Positions 57,875 through 64,000 of a stretch of 64,000 bases of DNA are shown here, in pieces. Origin of the DNA: JAXDMK01 sp963790325 (GTDB lineage: Bacteria > Actinomycetota > Acidimicrobiia > Acidimicrobiales > AC-14); assembly GCA_963790325.1 (NCBI GenBank), contig CAWBNY010000003.1, positions 1-64,000 on the forward strand, in the 5' to 3' direction. The notes below the pieces were generated by a model, which was not told the DNA's origin, did no database searches, and was given only the letters and a program-made list of their open reading frames with translations. How positions within the stretch are numbered: the stretch's first letter is position 1; each line of letters starts with the position of its first letter. Position numbers and translations under genes: made by a program.

Positions 57875-58180
57875 ATGACCGTCGTGCGCACCGCCGGCTT
57901 CCGGGTCCGCCCCGAGTCGCGCGGCCACGCCGAGGCCACCGTGGCCGCCCTCACCGCCGCCGTCCGGGCAGGTGAGCCCGGCACCCGCCTGTTCCTGGCC
58001 CTGCAGGACAAGGCCGAGCCACTCCGCTTCACCCTCCTGATGGTCTTCGACGACGACGCCGCCGAGGCCGTCCACAACGCCGCCAACTGGTCGAAGGCGT
58101 TCGGCGCCGCTCTCAACGGGCACGTGGCCGGGGGTTTCTCCTACCTGGAGTACACCGAGCTCCGTCCTCCCGAAGGGTAA
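57875..58180 (+). CDS. Antibiotic biosynthesis monooxygenase (ABM)-like protein
   Basis: 101 residues, ATG 57875. A single dimeric alpha+beta ABM fold: VRTAGFRVRPESRGHAEATV, TRLFLALQDKAEPLRFTLLM, then NWSKAFGAALNGHVAGG. Members are cofactor-free oxygenases or, more often, of unknown function. It is 15 bases after the PH-domain gene and 11 before the deacetylase. Confidence 0.75.
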   Translation: MTVVRTAGFRVRPESRGHAEATVAALTAAVRAGEPGTRLFLALQDKAEPLRFTLLMVFDDDAAEAVHNAANWSKAFGAALNGHVAGGFSYLEYTELRPPEG

Positions 58181-58191
58181 GTTCGGGGGTG

Positions 58192-58980
58192 ATGAGCACC
58201 CTGGTCGTCTTCCACGCCCATCCCGACGACGAGGCCATCGCCACCGGCGGCACCATGGCCAAGGCCGCCGCCGACGGCCATCGGGTGGTGCTGGTGGTTG
58301 CCACCCGGGGCGAGCGGGGCGAGGTGGCCGAGGGCTACCTGAAGCCGGGGGAGGAGCTGTGGCAGCGGCGGGTGGAGGAGACCCACGCCGCGGCCGCCGT
58401 GCTGGGCGTGAGCCGGGTGGAGTTCCTCGGCTACGTCGACTCGGGCATGGTGGGCACGCCCGAGAACGACGATCCCGCCTCCTTCTGGCAGGCCGACGTC
58501 GAGGAGGCGGCCGGCCGCCTGAGCGCCATCCTCATCGAGGAGAAGGCCGACGTCCTCACCGCCTACGACGAGAACGGCGTCTACGGCCACCCCGACCACA
58601 TCCAGGTCTCCCGGGTGGGCCTGAGGGCGGCGGAGCTGGCCCGGACGCCGAAGGTCTACATGAACACCGTCGACATGGACTTCATGCGCCGGTCGATGGC
58701 CGACGCGATCGCGGCCGGCATCGAGATGCCGGGCGACCTCGACCCGGCCGACCTCGAGTTGGGCGTGCCCGGCGAACGGGTCACCACCCGGGTCGACGTC
58801 ACCGACTACGTCGACCTCAAGCGCAAGGCGATGGGCAGCCACGCCAGCCAGATCTCGGAATCGTCGTTCTTCCTGGCCATGGCCCCGGAGATGTTCAAGG
58901 TCGCATTCGGTCAGGAGTGGTACATCCTGGTCGGCGCCCCCGCCGACACCCTCGAGACAGACGTCTTCGCCGGGCTCTGA
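58192..58980 (+). CDS. PIG-L/LmbE family deacetylase (MshB/Mca-like)
   Basis: 262 residues, ATG 58192 with GGGGG upstream. The zinc motif VVFHAHPDDEAIATGGTMA at the N-terminus and YDENGVYGHPDHIQVSRVG (third ligand and catalytic region) are intact, with QISESSFFL near the end. The family includes mycothiol biosynthesis deacetylase MshB and conjugate amidase Mca. The sequence fits that branch, but which substrate it uses cannot be decided here. Soluble. Confidence 0.87.
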   Translation: MSTLVVFHAHPDDEAIATGGTMAKAAADGHRVVLVVATRGERGEVAEGYLKPGEELWQRRVEETHAAAAVLGVSRVEFLGYVDSGMVGTPENDDPASFWQADVEEAAGRLSAILIEEKADVLTAYDENGVYGHPDHIQVSRVGLRAAELARTPKVYMNTVDMDFMRRSMADAIAAGIEMPGDLDPADLELGVPGERVTTRVDVTDYVDLKRKAMGSHASQISESSFFLAMAPEMFKVAFGQEWYILVGAPADTLETDVFAGL

Positions 58981-58984
58981 CGCC

Positions 58985-59341
58985 GTGGTTCGCACCCTCC
59001 ACGACCTCGGGTCGTGGGTCGTGATCGTCGGCAACGGCGGTGCCGGGGCGTGGGCCCTGGCCGCCGCCCGCTGGCCCCGATACCGCAGCCGCCAGCTGTG
59101 GTGGACGACCGCGTTCGCCCAGGTCATGGTGTTCGTGCAGGTGATCCTCGGCGTGTGGCTGATGGCGGTCGACGACATCGAAGTCCCCCAGTTCCACACC
59201 TTCTACGGGTTCCTCACCATCATCACGGTGGCGATCATCCACTCGTACCGCCACCAGTTGCAGGACCGGCTGCACCTGCTCTACGGCCTGGGGGGCCTGT
59301 TCATCATGGGCCTCGGCATCCGGGCCCTGGTGCTCAGGTAG
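58985..59341 (+). CDS. Small integral membrane protein
   Basis: 118 residues from GTG 58985, four bases after the deacetylase stop. Three to four hydrophobic helices (WVVIVGNGGAGAWALAAARW, AFAQVMVFVQVILGVWLM, FYGFLTIITVAII, LYGLGGLFIMGLGIRALVL). HTFYGF and HSYRH place His residues near the membrane, reminiscent of small heme-binding or cytochrome-like proteins, but no family is recognised. Co-transcribed with the deacetylase. Confidence 0.75.
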   Translation: MVRTLHDLGSWVVIVGNGGAGAWALAAARWPRYRSRQLWWTTAFAQVMVFVQVILGVWLMAVDDIEVPQFHTFYGFLTIITVAIIHSYRHQLQDRLHLLYGLGGLFIMGLGIRALVLR

Positions 59342-59344
59342 GCG

Positions 59345-59581
59345 CTAGAGCTTCACTACCGGGCACGTCAGGGTGCGGGTGATCCCGTCGATGAGCTGGA
59401 TGCGGTTGACGACGAGCTTGTTCATGGCGTCGTTGGACTCCGCCTCTGCCCGGGCGATGACGTCGTAAGGGCCCATGACGCCCTCGGACGCGATCACGCC
59501 CTCGATGTCGGCCACCAGGTGGGCAACCTGGGTGGACTTGCCCACCTCGGTCTGAATCAGCACGTATGCGGTAACCGGCAT
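59345..59581 (-). CDS. Lrp/AsnC-type ligand-binding (RAM) domain protein
   Basis: 78 residues, ATG 59581 with AGGAGGG upstream. Only the effector domain of Lrp/AsnC regulators is present (AYVLIQTEVGKSTQVAHLVA, GPYDVIARAEAES); the helix-turn-helix half is missing. Stand-alone RAM proteins are common in actinobacteria and may bind amino acids or partner full regulators. Three bases from the convergent membrane protein gene. Confidence 0.85.
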   Translation of the reverse strand: MPVTAYVLIQTEVGKSTQVAHLVADIEGVIASEGVMGPYDVIARAEAESNDAMNKLVVNRIQLIDGITRTLTCPVVKL

Positions 59582-59640
59582 CCAGCCCTCCTATTCATAG
59601 GGAGGGGGGCAGGCCCCCCTCCCGGCCTCCCCCCGGGGAT

Positions 59641-59657
59641 GCCGACCTGCGGTCGGC
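59641..59657. other. Short perfect hairpin upstream of the Lrp-like gene
   Basis: GCCGACC, loop TGC, GGTCGGC. It lies between the Lrp-like gene and pckG, both read leftward, so it could be the pckG terminator or part of the Lrp-like leader. Confidence 0.45.
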
Positions 59658-59761
59658 GTGGGGCCATCGGACATGTGGCCGCTTCGGCAGCGGGCGCGGC
59701 CGGCTCGAAGTCCCCCGGTGTCGCAGGTTGTCGAAGCCGGTCGGCGGGCACGCGGCGAAGA

Positions 59762-61555
59762 CTAGGCGCTGAGCCGCTTCTCCAACGCCTGCAGCTCGTC
59801 CCTGAGGACGACGGGGAGGCGGTCGCCGAACTTGGCGTAGTGGTCCTCGATCGAGGGGATCTCGGCCCGCCACTCCTCGACGTCGACCCGCAGCAGCTCG
59901 GCCATGGTGGCGTCGTCGATGTCGAGGCCGGTGATGTCGAGGGCGCCGGGCGTGGGCAGGTTGCCGATGACCGTCTCCACCGCGTCGGCCTGGCCGGTGA
60001 TGCGCCCGAAGATCCAGGACAGGACCCGGCTGTTCTCGCCGAAGCCGGGCCACAGCCACTTGCCCTCGGGGCTCTTGCGGAACCAGTTGACGTAGTAGAG
60101 CTTGGGCAGCTTGGACTGGTCGTCGGCGGCGTTGCCCACGTCGAGCCAGTGACCCAGGTAGTCGCCCATGTTGTAGCCGCAGAACGGGAGCATGGCGAAG
60201 GGGTCGCGGCGCAGGTTGCCGACCGCTCCGGCCTGGGCGGCGGTGGTCTCCGAGGCCATGATCGAGCCCAGGAACACCCCGTGCTGCCAGGAGAACGACT
60301 CGTGGACCAGGGGGATCACCGACGAGCGGCGTCCACCGAAGAGGATGGCCGAGATCGGCACCCCCTTGGGGTCCTCCCACTCAGGGGCGATCACGGGGCA
60401 CTGGGCGGCGGGGGTGGTGAAGCGGGCGTTGGGGTGGGCGGCCGGCGTCGTGGTCTCCGGTGTCCAGTCGTTGCGCTTCCAGTCGACGAGGTGGGCCGGC
60501 TTCTCCTTGGTCATGTCCTCCCACCACACGTCACCGTCGTCGGTGAGGGCGGTGTTGGTGAACAGGGAGTTGCGGGTGAGGGTGGCCATGGCGTTGGGGT
60601 TGGTGGAGTCGGACGTGCCGGGGGCGACCCCGAAGAACCCGGCCTCGGGGTTGATGGCGTAGAGCTGGCCGTCGGCGCCGTACTTCATCCAGCAGATGTC
60701 GTCGCCCACCGTCTGGACGTCCCAGCCGGGGATGGAGGGGACGAGCATGGCCAGGTTGGTCTTGCCACAGGCCGACGGGAAGGCGGCGGCCACGTAGCGC
60801 ACGACCTTCTCCGGCGAGGTGAGCTTGAGGATGAGCATGTGCTCCGCCAGCCAGCCTTCGTCGCGGGCCATGACCGAGGCGATGCGCAGGGCGAAGCACT
60901 TCTTGCCCAGGAGGGCGTTGCCGCCGTAGCCCGACCCGTAGGACCAGATCGTGCGCTCCTCGGGGAAGTGGACGATGTACTTGTTCTCCGCGTCGCACGG
61001 CCAGGCCACGTCGGCCTGGCCCTCCTCGAGGGGGGCGCCGACCGAGTGGAGGCAGGGGACGAACTCGCCGTCGCCCAGCGAGTCGAGGACGGCCTGGCCC
61101 ATGCGGGTCATGATCCGCATGTTGATGGCCACGTAGGCGGAATCGGAGATCTCCACGCCGATGTGGGCGATGGGGGAGCCGATGGGGCCCATGGAGAAGG
61201 GGATCACGTACATGGTGCGGCCCTTCATCGACCCGCGGAAGAGGCCGGTGAGGACCTCCTTCATCTCCGCCGGGTCACGCCAGTTGTTGGTGGGGCCGGC
61301 GTCGACCGGGTCGGCGGAGCAGATGTAGGTTCGGTCCTCCACCCGGGCGACGTCGCCGGGGTCGGAGGTGGCCCAGTAGCTGCCCGGGCGCTTCTCCGGG
61401 TCGAGGGCCGTGAGCGTGCCCCCGTCGACCAGGAGCTGGCACAGACGGTCGTACTCCTCCTGGGAGCCGTCGCACCACTCCACCTTGTCGGGGGTGCACA
61501 GGGCCGCCATCTCGTCGACCCAGGCAAGCAGCTTCGTGTTGGTGGTCTTGGCCAT
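59762..61555 (-). CDS. pckG: Phosphoenolpyruvate carboxykinase (GTP)
   Basis: 597 residues, ATG 61555 with GAGG five bases upstream. It converts oxaloacetate to PEP with GTP in gluconeogenesis. The GTP-type kinase-1 loop with its cysteine is visible (FPSACGKTNLAML), followed by kinase-2 (VGDDICWMKY) and RRSSVIPLVHESFSWQHGV; substrate motifs include RTMYVIPFSMGP and the C-terminal WFRKSPEGKWLWPGFGENSR. Length is typical. Monocistronic by spacing. Intact. Confidence 0.96.
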   Translation of the reverse strand: MAKTTNTKLLAWVDEMAALCTPDKVEWCDGSQEEYDRLCQLLVDGGTLTALDPEKRPGSYWATSDPGDVARVEDRTYICSADPVDAGPTNNWRDPAEMKEVLTGLFRGSMKGRTMYVIPFSMGPIGSPIAHIGVEISDSAYVAINMRIMTRMGQAVLDSLGDGEFVPCLHSVGAPLEEGQADVAWPCDAENKYIVHFPEERTIWSYGSGYGGNALLGKKCFALRIASVMARDEGWLAEHMLILKLTSPEKVVRYVAAAFPSACGKTNLAMLVPSIPGWDVQTVGDDICWMKYGADGQLYAINPEAGFFGVAPGTSDSTNPNAMATLTRNSLFTNTALTDDGDVWWEDMTKEKPAHLVDWKRNDWTPETTTPAAHPNARFTTPAAQCPVIAPEWEDPKGVPISAILFGGRRSSVIPLVHESFSWQHGVFLGSIMASETTAAQAGAVGNLRRDPFAMLPFCGYNMGDYLGHWLDVGNAADDQSKLPKLYYVNWFRKSPEGKWLWPGFGENSRVLSWIFGRITGQADAVETVIGNLPTPGALDITGLDIDDATMAELLRVDVEEWRAEIPSIEDHYAKFGDRLPVVLRDELQALEKRLSA

Positions 61556-61573
61556 CAATCCTCTTTCACTCGG

Positions 61574-61846
61574 TCATTGCTCTCGGGGCGGGAACCCAGG
61601 TGTCCCCATGTCGACTTCGGATCCGAGGCGCAGCTTGGTGGCCCGGCCGGCGCCGTCGAGGTCGAAGACGACCCGCTGACCCTGCCGAAGCATCCTGAAC
61701 ACCGACCCGGTGATGGCGTCGGCGGCGAGGTCGTACTCGCTGCGATCGGTGTCCCGGACGAGGACGCCCTCCTTGGTACCGGGGTCGTATGACTTGATGA
61801 CGCCCTGCAAGAGGCCCTCCGTAGGGACGCGTAACGTGAGGACCAC
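61574..61846 (-). CDS. Cold-shock-like small protein
   Basis: About 90 residues from GTG 61846; an ATG at 61870 would add eight. LLQGVIKSYDPGTKEGVLV and RDTDRSEYDLAADAITGS with GQRVVFDLDGAGRATKLRLG follow the five-strand cold-shock/OB pattern, but the RNA-binding RNP motifs are not standard (no KGFGFI). It might bind nucleic acid weakly. The start overlaps the divergent thiL start by 11 bases, so the two promoters must lie inside each other's genes or the messages are leaderless. Confidence 0.65.
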   Translation of the reverse strand: MVLTLRVPTEGLLQGVIKSYDPGTKEGVLVRDTDRSEYDLAADAITGSVFRMLRQGQRVVFDLDGAGRATKLRLGSEVDMGTPGFPPREQ

Positions 61847-62786
61847 GACTCTACCGGGCGAGTTCGCCATCATCGAACGGTTGCGTGAACGGATGCCGGC
61901 CCCGACGGGACAAGTGTGGGTCGGTGACGACGTCGCCCTTGTCCCCGGGCCCCTCGGCGCGCTGCTCCTGGCCTCGGACGCGGTCGTCGCCGGCGTGCAT
62001 GCCGACCTGTCGCTGGTGGGCCTCGACGACCTCGGGTGGAAGGCGATGGTGGCCAACGTGAGCGACGTGGCCGCCGTCGGGGGCCGTCCCCTGGCCGCGG
62101 TGGTGTCGGTGGCAGGACCGTTGGGCTCGATCGACGTCGACCTGCTGTACGACGGTTTGCTGGCCGCGGCGGGGGCCTACGGGTGCCCAGTGGTGGGGGG
62201 GGACACCACGTCGGCCCCGGTGTTGGTCGTGTCGGTGGCGATCGCGGGCGACGCGGGGCCGCTGACGCCGCCACCCGTGCTCCGGTCGGGGGCCCGTCCG
62301 GGCGACGTGCTCTTCGTGACCGGGCCGCTGGGGTCGTCGGCCGCCGGGCTGGCGGTGCTGCGGGCAGGGTCGGGCAGCGCGGGCCTGGAGGACCTGGTGC
62401 TCGCCCACCGCCGGCCGCGGGCCCGGCTGGCGGAGGGGGCGGCGGCCCGGGCCGCGGGGGCGACGGCCATGATCGACGTGTCCGACGGGCTGGCCGGCGA
62501 CCTGCGCCATCTGGCCGCCGCGTCCGGCGTCGGGGTGGTCGTGGAGAAGGTGCCGGTGGCGGTGGGCGTGTCCCGGGTGAGCGACGAACCGGAGCTGCTC
62601 GCCCTGGGCGGGGGCGAGGACTACGAGCTGCTCTTCGCCGCCCCCGACCCCGACCGGGTGGCGGCGGTCTTCGTCGAGCTCGGCCTCGGCCTCCCCCTCG
62701 TCATCGGCTCCTGCACCGCCGACCCGTCCGAACGCCGCCTGCGCCACGGCGACCTGCCCGACGTCGGCTGGGAGCACCGGTGGTGA
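61836..62786 (+). CDS. thiL: Thiamine-monophosphate kinase
   Basis: 316 residues from GTG 61836. It makes thiamine diphosphate from thiamine monophosphate and ATP. Motifs: GEFAIIERL at the start, QVWVGDDVALV and LLASDAVVAGVHADLSLV (Mg/ATP site), VGGDTTSAP, MIDVSDGLAGDLRHLA and ALGGGEDYELLFAA. Normal length. A thiD gene follows after a REP-like repeat pair, so the thiamine genes are neighbours. Confidence 0.92.
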   Translation: MRTTTLPGEFAIIERLRERMPAPTGQVWVGDDVALVPGPLGALLLASDAVVAGVHADLSLVGLDDLGWKAMVANVSDVAAVGGRPLAAVVSVAGPLGSIDVDLLYDGLLAAAGAYGCPVVGGDTTSAPVLVVSVAIAGDAGPLTPPPVLRSGARPGDVLFVTGPLGSSAAGLAVLRAGSGSAGLEDLVLAHRRPRARLAEGAAARAAGATAMIDVSDGLAGDLRHLAAASGVGVVVEKVPVAVGVSRVSDEPELLALGGGEDYELLFAAPDPDRVAAVFVELGLGLPLVIGSCTADPSERRLRHGDLPDVGWEHRW

Positions 62787-62802
62787 CCGCCCTCCCGCCG
62801 CC

Positions 62803-62850
62803 AACCGGTGACGTTTTCCGGCGCCGGGACCCCGAGGAACGTCACCGGTT
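62803..62850. repeat. REP-like palindromic element, copy 1
   Basis: 48 bases with perfect outer arms AACCGGTGACG and CGTCACCGGTT and a GC-rich centre. It forms a long imperfect hairpin. Copy 2 starts 62 bases downstream. Confidence 0.85.
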
Positions 62851-62864
62851 CGAGGGCCGCCGCC

Positions 62865-62912
62865 AACCGGTGACGCTTTCCGGAGCCGGGACCCCGAAAA
62901 ACGTCACCGGTT
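62865..62912. repeat. REP-like palindromic element, copy 2
   Basis: Same 48-base length and same 11-base arms as copy 1; several inner bases differ. It ends 10 bases before the thiD start codon. Confidence 0.85.
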
Positions 62913-62922
62913 GGAGCGAGCG

Positions 62923-63741
62923 GTGAGCGCCCGGCGGCCGGTGGCCCTGACCATCGCGGGGACGGACTCGGGCGGCGGCGCCGGCGTCGTGGCCGACCTC
63001 AAGACGTTCGAGGCCCACGGGGTGTGGGGGACGGCGGCCGTCACCGCGGTCACGGCCCAGAACACGCTCGGCGTCCAGGCCTTCGAGGCGGTGACGCCGG
63101 AGTTGGTGCGGGCCCAGATCGCGTCGGTGGCGGCCGACATCGGCATCGACGCGGCCAAGACCGGCATGCTCGCCTCGGCCGAGGTGGTGGAGGCGGTGGC
63201 CTTCACCGTGGCCGAGCTCGGCGTCCGCCCCCTGGTGGTCGATCCGGTTCTCGTCTCCAAGCACGGTGACCGGCTCCTCGCCCCCGAGGCGGTCGAGGCC
63301 GTCCGCCACCTCCTCCTGCCCCTGGCCACCGTCCTCACCCCCAACCTTCCCGAGGCGGAGGCCCTCGTCGGCTTCCCCGTCCGCGACCGCGACGACATGG
63401 TCGCCGCCGCCGCCGCCCTCCTCGAGCTGGGAGCCGAGGTCGTCCTGGTCAAGGGCGGCCACCTGGCCGACCGCGAGCGTTCCCCCGACTGCCTCCTCAC
63501 CGCCGACGCCCCCGACGCCCCCGTCTGGCTCGACGGCCCCCGCATCCCGGGCCGTCACACCCACGGCACCGGCTGCGTCCTGTCCGCCGCCATCGCCGCC
63601 GGGCTGGCCAACGGCATGGAGCCGGCCGACGCCTGCGTGGCCGCCAAGCGCTTCGTCGAACGGGCCATCGCCGCCGGCGCCCCCCTCGGCGGCGGGGTCG
63701 GGCCGGTCGACCCCGGGTGGGATCGGACCCACAAGCGCTAG
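62923..63741 (+). CDS. thiD: Hydroxymethylpyrimidine/phosphomethylpyrimidine kinase
   Basis: 272 residues from GTG 62923. It phosphorylates HMP and HMP-phosphate for thiamine synthesis. PfkB-type motifs: ALTIAGTDSGGGAGVVADLK, GVWGTAAVTAVTAQNT, VVDPVLVSKHGD, VLTPNLPEAEALVG and HTHGTGCVLSAAIAAGLANG (anion hole and catalytic Asp region; the canonical GTGCTxS/A appears as GTGCVLSAA). Near thiL, with two REP-like hairpins between. Confidence 0.92.
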   Translation: MSARRPVALTIAGTDSGGGAGVVADLKTFEAHGVWGTAAVTAVTAQNTLGVQAFEAVTPELVRAQIASVAADIGIDAAKTGMLASAEVVEAVAFTVAELGVRPLVVDPVLVSKHGDRLLAPEAVEAVRHLLLPLATVLTPNLPEAEALVGFPVRDRDDMVAAAAALLELGAEVVLVKGGHLADRERSPDCLLTADAPDAPVWLDGPRIPGRHTHGTGCVLSAAIAAGLANGMEPADACVAAKRFVERAIAAGAPLGGGVGPVDPGWDRTHKR

Positions 63742-63751
63742 AACTGCGGCC

Positions 63752-64000
63752 ATGAAGCCGCTCCGTCGCCGCCCGGTGACGGGACGGGCTGCGGTGCACC
63801 TGTTGGCCGTGCGCATGCGGCTGCCGGCAGGGATGCTCGCCTTCGCCCTGGTCTACGGCACCGCCGGTTACGTGGTGATCGAGGACTTCAACCTGCTCGA
63901 CGCGGTGTACATGACCGTCACCACCCTGGTCACGGTCGGCTACGGAGAGATCCACCCCCTCAGCCCGGCCGGACGAGTCTTCACCCTGACCCTGATCACC
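63752..64000 (+). CDS. Two-TM potassium channel protein (partial, runs off the window)
   Basis: 83 codons from ATG 63752 to the window edge. First membrane helix (MLAFALVYGTAGYVVI), pore helix (AVYMTVTTLVTV) and selectivity filter TVGYGE, then the start of the second helix (VFTLTLIT). This is the ion-channel module of TrkA/KefC-type channels; a cytoplasmic NAD-binding domain usually follows but lies outside the window. Ten bases after thiD. Confidence 0.85.
   Translation, partial: MKPLRRRPVTGRAAVHLLAVRMRLPAGMLAFALVYGTAGYVVIEDFNLLDAVYMTVTTLVTVGYGEIHPLSPAGRVFTLTLIT

Noticed and set aside
62803..62912. Two-unit repeat as a CRISPR array
   Set aside because: Only two units, strongly palindromic throughout, with a 14-base interval and no cas genes; REP-like fits better.
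62842..63816. Minus-strand open frame across thiD and the REP-like repeats
   Set aside because: Antisense of thiD; its repeated VTFFGVPAP-like peptide is simply the translation of the palindromic repeats.

Overview
This is a 64 kb stretch of very GC-rich actinobacterial chromosome. Overlapping GTGA/ATGA stop-start junctions, frequent GTG starts, a fused E1/E2-type 2-oxoglutarate dehydrogenase (Kgd), GTP-dependent PEP carboxykinase and DtxR/IdeR-like iron boxes all point to Actinomycetota. The overall gene mix makes a member of the Acidimicrobiia a reasonable guess, but nothing here fixes the genus.

Layout. (1) 1-9.6 kb is an accessory, mobile-looking zone: a complete IS21-family element (11-2841) with istA, istB and a third zinc-ribbon gene; a DUF433/PIN-like toxin-antitoxin pair; an unrecognised gene; a frameshifted tyrosine recombinase; an FAD-linked oxidase; a VapBC pair with its own palindrome; and a decayed beta-propeller fragment. 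(2) 9.6-15.8 kb holds two divergent, tightly overlapping operons. One has a radical SAM enzyme and GNAT of the type found in nitrilase (Nit1C/MSMEG_0567-0568) clusters. The other has carbamate kinase, an FdrA-like acyl-CoA-ligase-fold protein and an MSMEG_0565-type glycosyltransferase. (3) 15.8-22.4 kb has ornithine decarboxylase, a CofE-like protein, small exported or unknown proteins, an HD-GYP/LuxR regulator and small metabolic proteins.

(4) 22.4-40.9 kb is the centrepiece: an iron-regulated NRPS-independent siderophore (NIS) locus read entirely leftward as two operons. The upstream operon encodes uptake and handling: FecE-type ATPase, binding protein, double FecCD permease, FhuF-like reductase, a heterodimeric ABC transporter and a PLP decarboxylase. 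The downstream operon encodes synthesis: diaminobutyrate aminotransferase and decarboxylase, NIS synthetase, N-monooxygenase, second NIS synthetase and a glutamine-synthetase-like ligase. Tandem TTAGG-N4-CCTAA boxes precede both operons. The order mirrors rhizobactin/schizokinen-type loci, but the expected N-acetyltransferase is absent and a glutamine-synthetase-like ligase plus a PvsE/SbnH-like decarboxylase are present.

(5) 41-64 kb is mostly chromosomal housekeeping: PIG-V-like glycosyltransferase, YdjC deacetylase, methyltransferase, a SIS-HypC fusion next to a GmhA-like SIS protein, a probable pseudokinase, Kgd, an NYN ribonuclease with an Ala/Lys-rich repeat tail, a small well-translated 75-residue peptide gene, exonuclease III, UvrD-like helicase, PEP carboxykinase, a cold-shock-like protein, thiL, REP-like tandem hairpins, thiD and the start of a potassium channel. 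No rRNA, tRNA or CRISPR array was seen.
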